64,000 bases of DNA, taken from positions 306,744-370,743 of the forward strand of contig CAYJKN010000005.1 in NCBI GenBank assembly GCA_964371075.1, in the 5' to 3' direction. Position numbers and translations under genes: made by a program. Below the pieces are notes generated by a model. That model saw only the letters and a program-made list of their open reading frames with translations, was not told the origin of the DNA and made no database searches. Positions 1 to 9,292 of this stretch are shown in pieces. The DNA is from UTCHB3 sp964371075. GTDB lineage: Bacteria; Bacteroidota; Ignavibacteria; Ignavibacteriales; Ignavibacteriaceae. The stretch's first letter is position 1. Each line of letters opens with the position of its first letter.

Positions 1-2
1 AA

Positions 3-2201
3 GCCGGGTTTATCCTGGACAGACACAATATATATGATGGCAACTGGTTTGATCTGAAATTAAACGTTGACTCACAAACAGGTATAGCCCGGGTTTTGTT
101 TCAGGGCATATCCAAAGATGTGAAACGGAGTGAATTAAAAACGTTCAGTGGATTGGATATCAATTTTGGGAAGCAGTTACCTGTAAAAAATTGTCTTGCG
201 ATGATCATCAAGAATCTACAAATCGAAATTGACGGTAAACTCAGTCATAAATGGCTTTTTACCGAAATGACGGGCAACACTGCTTACGACTCAGAGGGCT
301 CTCTTGATCTTGAAACAGAAAATTGTGACTGGTTGATTAATAAACACTTTTTTTGGGAACCCGTTGCCATTGGTGAAGAAGTTGAAAACTCTGAATATTC
401 AAAAAAGCCCCTTACCCCCGAACATTTGATAGTCACTCCTGACAAAGTAACCACCTATAATCTGCGTAAAAAGTTATATACCACAACAATTTTTAAACCA
501 ATGCCGGGGAGAAATGTAAGTACACCTTCATCTACGGTAAGAGACACATTCGTAGCTTTTCAGAATGGCTACCCCGATGAACCGGGTGTCTTAAATATCA
601 GAACAGGTGAATGGCTAAGAACAAACACAAAAAACACTCCCGATGGTCATTATTATGGAGCTTCTACAATTCTCGATCCCTTTTCACTTGATGTATATTT
701 GTTTGGTGGTTATGGATGGTACACTTTTAAAAACAACCTATTAAAGTTTAATAAAACAACTCAAAAATGGGATACTTGCAAAACCACGGGTGAAAAGCCA
801 ATTCCCTCATACTTAACTGCAATTTTTGCCGGTTACAAGCCCGGTGATTATTTTATTTTTGGTGGTATGGGTGTGGCATCAGGCAGGCAGGAGGACGGTC
901 AACATCCTGTCTGGGAACTCCATAAGCTTGATTTGAAGGATTTGAATTGGAAAAAAGTTTGGCAGTGGAAATCTTATAAAAACATTATCAGCTATTATAC
1001 CGCTGCCTGGTCGAATAACAACATGAACGAGTTATATGCAATAGTCCTGAATTTTAGGATCAATACCACCTCCACTGTTCAGCGGTTGGCTCTACTGAGT
1101 TTGAGCGATAGCAATATAACATTTGTTGGTAACACACTGCCAAGTCCCAGAAAAGGAATGGCTCCTTATCCACTTTATGTCGATTTTGAAACAGGAATTG
1201 TATATTTCATCGATAGTGAGCTACATCAAAAAGACTCAACCCCCGTGGTTTTTGCAGCAAGAACACCCATTCTTTCCGAATCTGAATATATAAGTCTGCT
1301 CGAGAATACCCATCCTGCAAAAATTGCCAGACTGAAAGATATGTTAAAGTATTCAATGCTCTTTTTTGCTGTGGTTGTTCTACCGGTCGGGTTTGTGATT
1401 ATCTTTAGAAAAAAACGCAAAAAAAAGATGTTTGAGGCAACTCAAAAACTTAGATCTGCACCATACAGCGTAAAATCCAACTATATCACACTATTTGGTG
1501 GCCTGACAATAATCGATAAAAACGGAACCGTTGTAAAAGACGGTTTTACTCCAAAATTGATTGAACTTTTTTCCCTGATCCTGCTTTATTCATCACATAA
1601 TAAAACAAGAGGAATTTCATTCGCCCAACTTGACAACCTTTTATGGTTTGATCTGCCTCAGGACAATCTAAAAAACAACAGAAATGTTGCATTTTCAAGA
1701 CTCAGGACAATCTTTAAAAGCAACAGTGGAATAAGTTTGATCACTGATCAAGATTCGGTAAAAATAGAACTTCCCCCCGCAATGACAAATGAAGCGGAAC
1801 TGTTTCACAACTTAACATTAAAACATCCAGATCCGTTAAACAACCGCCAGACGAGCAAATTTTTCACTATTATCTCCCGCGGTGTATTCCTCCAGGGCAT
1901 TAGGTCTGAGTGGGCACATGAAGCACGAGAAGAAGTAACCTCTAAGATACTTAAGATCACCCTTGATCTTATGGCTTTTTATCGTGAACATGGAGAGTTT
2001 AAAAAATGTCTTGAGGCCGCTGAGACGGTCTCCCTCCATACACTTTTATCGGAAGAAGTGTTACGATATAAAATTAACGCACTAATAAATCTTAATCGGA
2101 CTCAGGAGGCTGAAGAATCATTTAAAATCTTTTGCGAAGAGTATAAACATCGTTACAAAGAAGAATACGGTTATGATTATGAAGAATTCCTTGAGATGTA
2201 A
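3..2201 (+). CDS. Membrane-spanning SARP-like regulator with kelch-type sensor region (5' truncated)
   Basis: The frame is open to the left edge, and the residues before the first possible TTG start (position 96) still match the next gene (G-N-W-F-D in both), so the gene begins outside the window. Seen, in order: the end of a LamG-like beta-sandwich; a kelch/galactose-oxidase-like region with FGGYGWYTF and FGGMG blades (about 535-1200); one hydrophobic helix near 1345-1410 followed by RKKRKKK; then a winged-helix domain of SARP/BTAD-regulator type (about 1480-1720, with KNNRNVAFSRLR), and a helical BTAD-like tail. By the positive-inside rule the kelch part is outside the inner membrane and the DNA-binding part is in the cytoplasm. 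It is probably a one-component sensor that regulates transcription from the membrane. Ligand and targets are unknown. It is followed 3 nt later by its paralog, so the two are probably cotranscribed. Confidence 0.75.
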   Translation, partial: AGFILDRHNIYDGNWFDLKLNVDSQTGIARVLFQGISKDVKRSELKTFSGLDINFGKQLPVKNCLAMIIKNLQIEIDGKLSHKWLFTEMTGNTAYDSEGSLDLETENCDWLINKHFFWEPVAIGEEVENSEYSKKPLTPEHLIVTPDKVTTYNLRKKLYTTTIFKPMPGRNVSTPSSTVRDTFVAFQNGYPDEPGVLNIRTGEWLRTNTKNTPDGHYYGASTILDPFSLDVYLFGGYGWYTFKNNLLKFNKTTQKWDTCKTTGEKPIPSYLTAIFAGYKPGDYFIFGGMGVASGRQEDGQHPVWELHKLDLKDLNWKKVWQWKSYKNIISYYTAAWSNNNMNELYAIVLNFRINTTSTVQRLALLSLSDSNITFVGNTLPSPRKGMAPYPLYVDFETGIVYFIDSELHQKDSTPVVFAARTPILSESEYISLLENTHPAKIARLKDMLKYSMLFFAVVVLPVGFVIIFRKKRKKKMFEATQKLRSAPYSVKSNYITLFGGLTIIDKNGTVVKDGFTPKLIELFSLILLYSSHNKTRGISFAQLDNLLWFDLPQDNLKNNRNVAFSRLRTIFKSNSGISLITDQDSVKIELPPAMTNEAELFHNLTLKHPDPLNNRQTSKFFTIISRGVFLQGIRSEWAHEAREEVTSKILKITLDLMAFYREHGEFKKCLEAAETVSLHTLLSEEVLRYKINALINLNRTQEAEESFKIFCEEYKHRYKEEYGYDYEEFLEM

Positions 2202-2204
2202 AAC

Positions 2205-4148
2205 ATGCAACTCCGATTTATAACATCTGTATTACTGGTTTTATTTTTTGTTTCCACTTCCGGATATTCGCAATCTGCAAATAAAAAAGAATTTACGGGA
2301 TTAAAGTTCAGCGGAAATTATAAAATTGAGGCGGGAGATACCGGAATTGTTAAGATTTACCATAAAGGACCAAAAACAAAGTTTGAGGCAGGTGGATCCA
2401 AGGGGATAGACCTTGGGGATATTTATAGCCTCAGTTTTAGGTTTTGTGTTTACCTCAACAAACATTTTGCCAGCATCTTTGAAATTGAAAACGGTAATTA
2501 CTCCATTCGGCTAAGATATCTTTATCATCCCGATTCAAATAACATCAATTTGCAACTCCGGATTAACGGGAAACACAATATTATCAGTTTTGTTAAACCT
2601 CTAACTGATTTTGTTGAAGGGAACTGGTTCGATGTAAAACTTGATGTGGATGAGATTAAACAAAAGATTGCTCTCACTCTGAATGGTTCACGAAAACAGG
2701 CTGTAAACAAATATATCGCCACCGAGGGACCCTCGGTAATTCGTTTTGGTCAAATGTTGCCTGATGGTGATTGCCTCGCGATGATTGTAAAAGACCTCCG
2801 GATATTTAAAGGTGGAGTCCTCAATCATTTCTGGCGTTTTAATGAAACAGGGGGAAACACTGCTTTTGATAGTGAGGGGAAACTTGATGTTGAAGTTGTT
2901 GCTCCCGATTGGGTGCTGGAATCTCACTATAAATGGCGGGTTGATAAACTCCCGTCAGAGTCAGGACTCAAAAATGTAATGCCGTTTTACCGACTCGTTA
3001 CAAACAGCAGAAAGGCGGTTCTGGAAGAGAAGGGATCAGGCAGGGTTATTGGTGATTTGTTTCCAATTGAAGGAGACAGCATCGATTTTATTGCAGCATG
3101 GCTCGATTCAACCACTTCAAAACTTTACACTTCTGTTGCTGTAACCAACAAAGACAGATGTGATATGCACCTCTACTCAATTGTTTTGCCGGCGGTGTCT
3201 GAAAAAACTTTTACAAAACTTGGAGCTGTTCCCCCCTCAATTTTTAGCAGAACTCCCGGAACAATTTTTGTCTATTCTGCGTTGTTTGTGCTGGCCGTTG
3301 CTATTCCTTCAACTGCATTTTTAATGATCAGGAAACGAAGACCGCAAAAGAGGAGAGCCGGTGAAGATGAAGAAATTTATCACCGTGGTGATATTCAGCC
3401 ACGAGAGATTCAAAAGAACATGATTCTTGTTTTTGGAGGATTAAGATTGATCGACCCTGACGGTGTGGACATTCACGGTGATCTCTCCGGAAGATTACAA
3501 GATCTCCTTGCTGCTCTATTGTTTTATTCAGCGTCTGACGATAACGGAGCCGTTCCTCTTAGAAAACTTGAAAAAATTATCTGGGCTGACATCCCAAAAG
3601 AAAAATTGAAAAACAACAGGAATGTTGCATTTTCTAAATTACGAAAACTCACTTCCAAAATGAACGGAATAACTTTTGAGTCGGACAGTGAAAATGTAGT
3701 AGTGAAAATATCACGGGAAATTACAAACGAGGCAGCTGAGTTTTTTAAACTCCTCAAACTTCTTTCTATCAAAGCAAAAATTTCTGCTGATCCTCTTGTT
3801 GAAAATTTCATCAATATCATCAAAGGTGGAATATTGTTGCAGGGAATCACTTCTGATTGGATTGAAAAAGAAAGATTTGTTATTGCTAACGATATAATCG
3901 AAATTCTTCTCAGAAGATGTGAATATCTTTATCTTGAAGGACAATATGAGAAATGTAACGAAACCGCCGGATTGATAAATATCTACGACCCTGCTAATGA
4001 AGCAGCATTCCGTTTTAAGCTTAAATCTCTCTTTTATCTGGGCAGACATTCACTTGTAGAAGAGACCTACAATTCTTACTGTCATGAATATCAGTCTGTA
4101 TATGGACAGACATACCCACACCATGTTCGTGTTCTTCTGAAAGACTAA
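2205..4148 (+). CDS. Membrane-spanning SARP-like regulator, shorter paralog without most of the kelch region
   Basis: The 647-residue protein starts with a signal peptide (hydrophobic core in residues 5-18, cut probably after GYSQ). A LamG-like sandwich follows (about 30-235), ending in the same N-x-T-A-F/Y-D-S-E-G stretch as the upstream paralog. The kelch part is nearly gone; only one blade-like segment remains (about 285-345). A membrane helix lies at about 352-372, followed by RKRRPQKRR. The cytoplasmic part has the winged helix (about 405-490, with KNNRNVAFSKLRKL) and a BTAD-like helical tail. The start ATG lies 3 nt after the previous stop. The role is inferred as an inner-membrane one-component transcriptional regulator with a different or lost ligand range. 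The C-terminal halves of the two proteins are much more alike than the sensor halves. Confidence 0.75.
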   Translation: MQLRFITSVLLVLFFVSTSGYSQSANKKEFTGLKFSGNYKIEAGDTGIVKIYHKGPKTKFEAGGSKGIDLGDIYSLSFRFCVYLNKHFASIFEIENGNYSIRLRYLYHPDSNNINLQLRINGKHNIISFVKPLTDFVEGNWFDVKLDVDEIKQKIALTLNGSRKQAVNKYIATEGPSVIRFGQMLPDGDCLAMIVKDLRIFKGGVLNHFWRFNETGGNTAFDSEGKLDVEVVAPDWVLESHYKWRVDKLPSESGLKNVMPFYRLVTNSRKAVLEEKGSGRVIGDLFPIEGDSIDFIAAWLDSTTSKLYTSVAVTNKDRCDMHLYSIVLPAVSEKTFTKLGAVPPSIFSRTPGTIFVYSALFVLAVAIPSTAFLMIRKRRPQKRRAGEDEEIYHRGDIQPREIQKNMILVFGGLRLIDPDGVDIHGDLSGRLQDLLAALLFYSASDDNGAVPLRKLEKIIWADIPKEKLKNNRNVAFSKLRKLTSKMNGITFESDSENVVVKISREITNEAAEFFKLLKLLSIKAKISADPLVENFINIIKGGILLQGITSDWIEKERFVIANDIIEILLRRCEYLYLEGQYEKCNETAGLINIYDPANEAAFRFKLKSLFYLGRHSLVEETYNSYCHEYQSVYGQTYPHHVRVLLKD

Positions 4149-4668
4149 TCTCCTCGTCCTCATTATTTATTACCTGAATTAATATTTTTAAACGAAAAAA
4201 TGCAAGTTTTATTGATTTTTAATCGGTAAATCTCTTTCAGTAATCGTTCTGGTAACCCCCCCCGCATATATTTCCCTCAGATTTTTTAATTATTAGGCGA
4301 AAAAAATTAGATCAACCACTTTGGAACTGGTAGTGATATCGCAAAGTGAAAATAATTTTAAGAAGAGGGAATTTAATAAAGCTCCGGTTTTAAATCCGGA
4401 TTATAACTTAAAGTTTAGGGTATTGTGATCGGAGTTAATCAACTTCGCGTAAATTATTGAGACCTGTCCAAAGGTGAATGTTGGGCAGGAATAATTTTAA
4501 TCAGGGTAAAATAAAACCAACCATCTACGAGGGATGTCGGGGATAGATATCCCGGAATCATATTATTTGGGCAACCAAAAAAGTGTTCGGCAGGGTCAAA
4601 AATCGGAGTAATGTAGCAATTTGAGGGGTGTTTCATAAAAACACCCCCCAAAGCTATCTTAAATGATG
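4149..4668. other. Intergenic spacer between convergent genes, several small inverted repeats
   Basis: No credible coding frame was seen in these 520 bases. There are small inverted repeats: CACTTTG at 4317-4323 with CAAAGTG at 4342-4348, a GGGATA/TATCCC hairpin near 4541-4555, and the hairpin at 4625-4647 listed separately. A run of C at about 4257-4263 stands out. I recognise no known RNA or riboswitch. Confidence 0.5.
4625..4647 (-). terminator. Possible terminator hairpin after gmd
   Basis: A 9-bp perfect stem (GGGGTGTTT/AAACACCCC) with a 5-nt loop lies 22 nt after the gmd stop. On the minus strand no strong T run follows, so intrinsic termination is plausible but not certain. Confidence 0.5.
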
Positions 4669-5790
4669 TTATACTCTGTTGAGTGCTGCATTAAAATCTG
4701 CATTAATCATAATCTTCACAAGTTCAGCCAGTTTAGTTTCAGCTTCCCATCCAAGTTCGTTTTTCGCTTTTGCTGCATTTCCAATAAGCAGGTCAACTTC
4801 TGTTGGACGGAAATATTTTGGCGACACTTCCACCACCACTTTTCCCGGCTTTAATAAAGAGATATCCACTGTTTGCGAAAACCTGGTGTTATATTTTTGC
4901 ACGAGTGAATTCAACATATCTGTATCCACCGATTTAATCACACCTTTTTCATCGACTCCTTCTCCCTGAAACTCGACCTCAACTCCAAGTCCTGCAAAGG
5001 TCATTTTGCAAAAATCTCTAACGGTGTTTGTTTCACCGGTAGCGAGAACAAAATCATCCGCTGTCTCAGTCTGAAGAATCCGCCACATCCCTTCACAATA
5101 TTCGGGGGCATATCCCCAGTCTCTTTTTGATGAGAGATTTCCGAGGACAATTGAATTTTCTTTCCCGAGTATTATGTTTGACGCCGCCATGGTAATTTTG
5201 CGGGTTACAAAAGTTTCACCCCTTCTTGGGGATTCATGATTGAACAAAATACCGTTTGAGGCAAAAAGGTTGTAAGCTTCACGATAGTTTACGATGATCC
5301 AATAAGCATAGATTTTTGCAACTGCGTAAGGTGATCTGGGGTAAAATGGTGTTTTTTCGTCCTGTGGAATTGCCTGCACTTTACCGTAAAGTTCACTTGT
5401 GGAAGCTTGATAAAATTTGGTTTTACTTAATCCCGTTTCTCTCATTGCATCAAGAAAACGAAGAGTACCAAGTGCATCAACCTGCGCTGTATAATCAGGG
5501 ACATCAAAAGAAACTTTTACATGACTTTGGGCTGCAAGGTTGTAAATCTCATCGGGGGCAATCTTTTCAAGAATCCTGTTGAGATTACTGGTATCCACAA
5601 CATCACCATGATGCAGAAAAAACTTTTTGCCTCTGTATTCAGGGTTGTTGTAAATATGATCAATTCTACCGGTATTAAAAGAACTGCTGCGACGGATAAT
5701 TCCATGCACAGTGTATCCTTTTTCAAGAAGTATCTCGGTCAGATAACTTCCATCCTGACCGGTTATTCCTGTGATTAAAGCTGTTTTCAC
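4669..5790 (-). CDS. gmd: GDP-mannose 4,6-dehydratase
   Basis: This enzyme converts GDP-D-mannose to GDP-4-keto-6-deoxymannose, the entry to GDP-fucose, rhamnose and perosamine-type sugars for surface polysaccharides. The 373-residue protein has the family's usual length. Seen: the NAD(P)-binding GITGQDG at residues 8-14, the IIRRSSSFNTGRI stretch typical of GMD, the catalytic region STSE at 130-133, Y155-xxx-K159, and NHESPRRGETFV for nucleotide-sugar binding. No fucose synthase or other sugar gene is next to it. The gene lies 27 nt downstream of ccmB on the same strand and may be at the end of that transcript. Confidence 0.95.
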   Translation of the reverse strand: MKTALITGITGQDGSYLTEILLEKGYTVHGIIRRSSSFNTGRIDHIYNNPEYRGKKFFLHHGDVVDTSNLNRILEKIAPDEIYNLAAQSHVKVSFDVPDYTAQVDALGTLRFLDAMRETGLSKTKFYQASTSELYGKVQAIPQDEKTPFYPRSPYAVAKIYAYWIIVNYREAYNLFASNGILFNHESPRRGETFVTRKITMAASNIILGKENSIVLGNLSSKRDWGYAPEYCEGMWRILQTETADDFVLATGETNTVRDFCKMTFAGLGVEVEFQGEGVDEKGVIKSVDTDMLNSLVQKYNTRFSQTVDISLLKPGKVVVEVSPKYFRPTEVDLLIGNAAKAKNELGWEAETKLAELVKIMINADFNAALNRV

Positions 5791-5817
5791 TATTATTTCC
5801 TGTAATATTTAATAAAA

Positions 5818-6483
5818 CTATTCTTTCCAGATGAAATCAAACAACATGTAACTAACTGCAGCAATCACCACATTATAGCTTACAAGTGCAAAAAATTCAG
5901 GAGCAATATCTTCAAATTTTACACCTTCAGAACATCTTTTTGTGATTTCAACAAGCATCAAAAGAAGAGGAAGGAGTATCGGGAACGAAAGCACGGGGTA
6001 TAGTGTCCCTTTTGAGTTGGCTTTTGCAATAATTGATGCAATAATCGTAGAAGCAAATGCCAGACCGGTGTTTCCGAGTACAAAAGAAAAAAAGAAAATA
6101 AATACATTTTTAAGAACAAAAGCGTCAAAAAGTGCCGAATAAAGAACCAGAATCACCATATTCATCGCAAAAACCAGGATAAGATTGTAAAACAACTTAC
6201 CTGTTAACACCACCGTTGGCGAAGCGACCAGTTGCAGCAAGAGGGAAGTGCCTCTCTCCTCCTCAGAAACAAATGCTCTTGAAAGACCAGACATCGCAGA
6301 AAAAAAGATCACCACCCATAAAAGTCCACCTGCCAGAGCTGCGCTGATCGTTTCCTGACCAATTGCAAACATTATGACAGAAATTGTAACGATGATAAAC
6401 ATTCCCAGGGCATTAATCGCATAACGGGTTCTGAGTTCCGATGTAAGGTCCTTGTTAAACAGCCAGAGAGCTCTTCTAAACAT
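5818..6483 (-). CDS. ccmB: CcmB-type heme exporter permease
   Basis: This is a 221-residue integral membrane protein with about six hydrophobic segments. The N-terminus (W-L-F-N-K-D-L-T-S-E-L-R-T-R) and the FVSEEERGTSLLLQL stretch are typical of CcmB, the membrane partner of CcmA in System I cytochrome c maturation. It starts 1 nt after the ccmA stop, so the two are surely cotranscribed. No ccmC, ccmE or ccmF lies in the window; they may follow elsewhere in the genome, as is common in this phylum. Confidence 0.88.
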   Translation of the reverse strand: MFRRALWLFNKDLTSELRTRYAINALGMFIIVTISVIMFAIGQETISAALAGGLLWVVIFFSAMSGLSRAFVSEEERGTSLLLQLVASPTVVLTGKLFYNLILVFAMNMVILVLYSALFDAFVLKNVFIFFFSFVLGNTGLAFASTIIASIIAKANSKGTLYPVLSFPILLPLLLMLVEITKRCSEGVKFEDIAPEFFALVSYNVVIAAVSYMLFDFIWKE

Positions 6484-6484
6484 C

Positions 6485-7123
6485 TTAATCCTTCCCTGCC
6501 GGCTGATAACTAAGGATCTTAATTATCTCGTCGCACATGGCGAGTTCTTCTTCTTCATTGGTGGCAAAAATCACCATTTTTTCTTTGGCGGTTTGTTTCA
6601 CCAGATCATAAACTTTTTGTTTCCCCTCGGCATCCAGATTTGCAGTCGGTTCATCAAGAATAATCATAGCCGGATTGTGAATAAATGCAAAAATGATTTT
6701 TAACCTCTGTTTCATTCCCGAGGAATAGGCTTTTACAAGATCGTTTTTCCTTTTAAGGAGTGAAAAATGTTCAAGAAGTTGATCCATTTTTGCTTCATCA
6801 AGCTGTTGTCCACGAATGTTTACAGCAAATTCCAGATTCTCTTTTGCAGTAAATTCATCATAAAGTGTAAGGTATGGGGAGGCAAAACCGATATAATCGA
6901 TTGCTGTGGAAGGTGACAACTTTTTCCCGGCGGTCTCAAGAGTTATTTCACCGTTGGTGGCAGATATCAATCCCGTTACAACCTTAACCAAAGTCGATTT
7001 GCCCGAACCATTGGGACCGGCAATGCCAAACAGACCAGGGCCACTCCACTCAAGATTTAAATCTCTGAAAATCACCCTTCTCTCGAAAGTTTTGGTCAGT
7101 TTTTTGAGCAGCAGTTTTGTCAT
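6485..7123 (-). CDS. ccmA: CcmA-type ABC transporter ATP-binding protein
   Basis: This 212-residue ATPase has Walker A GPNGSGKS at residues 36-43, signature SSGMK at 134-138 and Walker B MIILDE at 153-158 followed by PTANLD. Its short length and the adjoining ccmB support the heme/cytochrome c maturation assignment over a general ABC-2 exporter. It probably powers release of heme-loaded CcmE at the inner membrane (family knowledge). It is the first gene of a likely ccmA-ccmB-gmd transcript. Confidence 0.85.
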   Translation of the reverse strand: MTKLLLKKLTKTFERRVIFRDLNLEWSGPGLFGIAGPNGSGKSTLVKVVTGLISATNGEITLETAGKKLSPSTAIDYIGFASPYLTLYDEFTAKENLEFAVNIRGQQLDEAKMDQLLEHFSLLKRKNDLVKAYSSGMKQRLKIIFAFIHNPAMIILDEPTANLDAEGKQKVYDLVKQTAKEKMVIFATNEEEELAMCDEIIKILSYQPAGKD

Positions 7124-7161
7124 TTGATCCGTGGTTAATAAAGTTTTTTGTGGTTTTATTG

Positions 7162-8799
7162 TTATCTAACAACAACAATTTTGCCGGTTTTTTCAGTATT
7201 TGTCGATTTTAGATGGTAAATATAAACACCGGAGCCCAATTTCTCATTTGAATTGTCACGAACTCTCCATTTTACGAGGTTTCTTAACACTCCAAACGGT
7301 TGTTCCACTCCACCATAGAGAAGAGTACCATTCATATCATAGATATAGATATTTGTCTCGTTTTCCTGCAAAAATTTGAACGGAAAATAGATGACATCCT
7401 CCCGGTGTTTCCCGTAAAAGAAGGGGGAAGGCCAGGGGGTTTCATCAAATTTTTGTGGTGTCTCACCACGATTTATCGGAACTCCGTTGATGATCACTGA
7501 CAGCTTGGCGTTGTATTCTGCATTATAATTGAGTTTGTCGTAATAACTTCCGTAAACGAGGGATGATCCATCCGCCTGAAAATTGTAAAAATTATAATTG
7601 TATGTCAAATTTGACGAAGTCGAGGCGAACCATTTGTCCAACGAATAGTCAGAAATAAATGAAATGATGGTATCGTTTGCAGTCAGAGATTTATTTACTA
7701 TCTGAATCATGTTGATAGAGACAGGCTGCGCCGTGACAACCACATTAACACTGCTCCCCGCCATGTTACTTTTCATTCGCGGCTGAAGAACGGGATATAG
7801 AGCCGCATCGGTGAAATATTTCCCCGGGATGGTCCTGTAGTTGGTAAAATAACTCCACAAGGCAAACTGCGAAAATTCCTCGATTGCCGAAGACCCTGCT
7901 TCGGTTAGAGAATTGGCGATTGCCTCCACCGCCCTGTTCCTTATCAAAATTTCCCATTGTCTCTTCAAAAGGTCAAAGCCAAATCTCTCTTTCAACATGA
8001 AATGGAGGGGGGCGAGACCATAACCGCTGTAACTTGAAATTGACTTCCACGATTCGTCATAATATGAATCGAGATACCCGAGATAATCGTTTATATCGGG
8101 AAAAACAAACTCTTCCATCGCAGTTGAAGCAAGTTCATGAAAAAATGAATCCGCATAACGCAGGATATAATTCCCCATTTGTATTGCGTGGTGAAACTCA
8201 TGCGCAGCGGTTACCATTGCAGCTTTTAATCCCGTGGTCTGGAATCCGGCAAAATCGTTGTCAATTTTAATGAAAGAAGTATAGATATCCCTCACCGGTG
8301 AAATCTGCACTTCGGGGATCGTTTCACCGTATAAAAATTGAAATGAAACGATATAAAAATCATACAGGCTGTCACCCCCCTCAGTGCCATCTGATGGCGG
8401 AGGCGGATATTTCAGGTAGTTCACCTCATATTCATAAATCGAGTCAAGAGCAATAACAAGACTGTCAACAGAATAAGCGGGTTTTTCAAATCCTGATTTG
8501 TTGAAGTGTAGTCTGAATCGTTTTTTTGGGGAGACGATACTTGTATCGCGAGTTGGTCTGTTGAGCATCACTTTTAAAATTGCCCGGTTCCCGGAAGTGA
8601 GCTCATTCTGACGCTGGATGACGGTGGCAAGTGACGGAAGTCCACATTTTTCTCCGGTGTTTGTTAAACTGTTGTCGATTTGTAAAGTTCTGAGTCTTAA
8701 AAATGACTCAAAAACCGAATCGATGTTGGTGGTTTCCTGAGCAAAAAGCACAAATGGAGAAAAAAATATAAAGAAGAATAAAATTCTTATTGTTGGCAT
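7162..8799 (-). CDS. Secreted putative zinc metalloprotease, T9SS cargo (MXAN_6640-like)
   Basis: Taken from the ATG at 8799 the protein has 545 residues and begins with a clean signal peptide (MPTIRILFFFIFF, cut after FAQ). The frame is open to an ATG at 8892, but that would overlap the upstream thioesterase by 68 nt and put a polar stretch before the signal. The core has HEFHH (an HExxH zinc motif) followed by a helix with HELASTAMEEF that could supply the third ligand. The C-terminus shows the sorting-domain pattern G-S-G-V-Y-I-Y-H-L with a final basic strand GKIVVVR, so export by type IX secretion is likely, although the NYPNPF motif is absent. The substrate is unknown. It lies 25 nt downstream of the thioesterase gene. 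Confidence 0.78.
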   Translation of the reverse strand: MPTIRILFFFIFFSPFVLFAQETTNIDSVFESFLRLRTLQIDNSLTNTGEKCGLPSLATVIQRQNELTSGNRAILKVMLNRPTRDTSIVSPKKRFRLHFNKSGFEKPAYSVDSLVIALDSIYEYEVNYLKYPPPPSDGTEGGDSLYDFYIVSFQFLYGETIPEVQISPVRDIYTSFIKIDNDFAGFQTTGLKAAMVTAAHEFHHAIQMGNYILRYADSFFHELASTAMEEFVFPDINDYLGYLDSYYDESWKSISSYSGYGLAPLHFMLKERFGFDLLKRQWEILIRNRAVEAIANSLTEAGSSAIEEFSQFALWSYFTNYRTIPGKYFTDAALYPVLQPRMKSNMAGSSVNVVVTAQPVSINMIQIVNKSLTANDTIISFISDYSLDKWFASTSSNLTYNYNFYNFQADGSSLVYGSYYDKLNYNAEYNAKLSVIINGVPINRGETPQKFDETPWPSPFFYGKHREDVIYFPFKFLQENETNIYIYDMNGTLLYGGVEQPFGVLRNLVKWRVRDNSNEKLGSGVYIYHLKSTNTEKTGKIVVVR

Positions 8800-8824
8800 G
8801 CCGGCTCTTATTGTCTGCCGGGGG

Positions 8825-9292
8825 TTATTTAATGAGATTTTTGAGTCGCTGTTCCCGTCGGACGCCTGCATGCTCAAATCTTCGTTTCTCATCCTCTGTT
8901 TCGGGTACTATTTTAGGGGCAGGCACCGGCTTACCCTCGGAGTTGATACTCACAAATGTAAGATAAGCGCTATTGCTGTGAATTTTCACACCGGAATAAA
9001 ATGATTCAGCGTAAATCTTAACTCCCACTTCGAGTGATGAGTTGAATACTCTGTTCACAGATGCCTCAAGCGTTACCACCTCACCCAGTTTTATCGGGTG
9101 ATGGAAATCGATCTTGTCAACAGACGCGGTTACACACACAGCATTGGAATGCCTCGCGGCACAAAGCGCAGCACAGATATCCACCCACAACATCAATTGC
9201 CCGCCCAACAGGTGGGAATGTGGATTTGTGTGGTTCGGCAGAACCAATTCGGTCATTATTACCTGGGAGGCTTTTACCGTTTTAACTGACAT
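8825..9292 (-). CDS. Acyl-CoA thioesterase, hotdog fold
   Basis: This is a 155-residue single-hotdog protein. The segment L-P-N-H-T-N-P-H-S-H-L-L-G-G followed by W-V-D matches the YciA/BACH acyl-CoA thioesterase family, with the conserved Asp at the start of the hotdog helix. It hydrolyses acyl-CoA to free acid and CoA in the cytoplasm; chain preference cannot be read from the sequence. Its ATG follows the bamD stop codon with no gap, so translation is probably coupled to bamD. Confidence 0.85.
   Translation of the reverse strand: MSVKTVKASQVIMTELVLPNHTNPHSHLLGGQLMLWVDICAALCAARHSNAVCVTASVDKIDFHHPIKLGEVVTLEASVNRVFNSSLEVGVKIYAESFYSGVKIHSNSAYLTFVSINSEGKPVPAPKIVPETEDEKRRFEHAGVRREQRLKNLIK

Noticed and set aside
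96..98. TTG as true start of the first gene
   Set aside because: Residues before it are still in frame and match the paralog, so the gene starts outside the window.
8800..8892. Longer start for the secreted metalloprotease
   Set aside because: It would put polar residues before the signal peptide and overlap the thioesterase gene by 68 nt.
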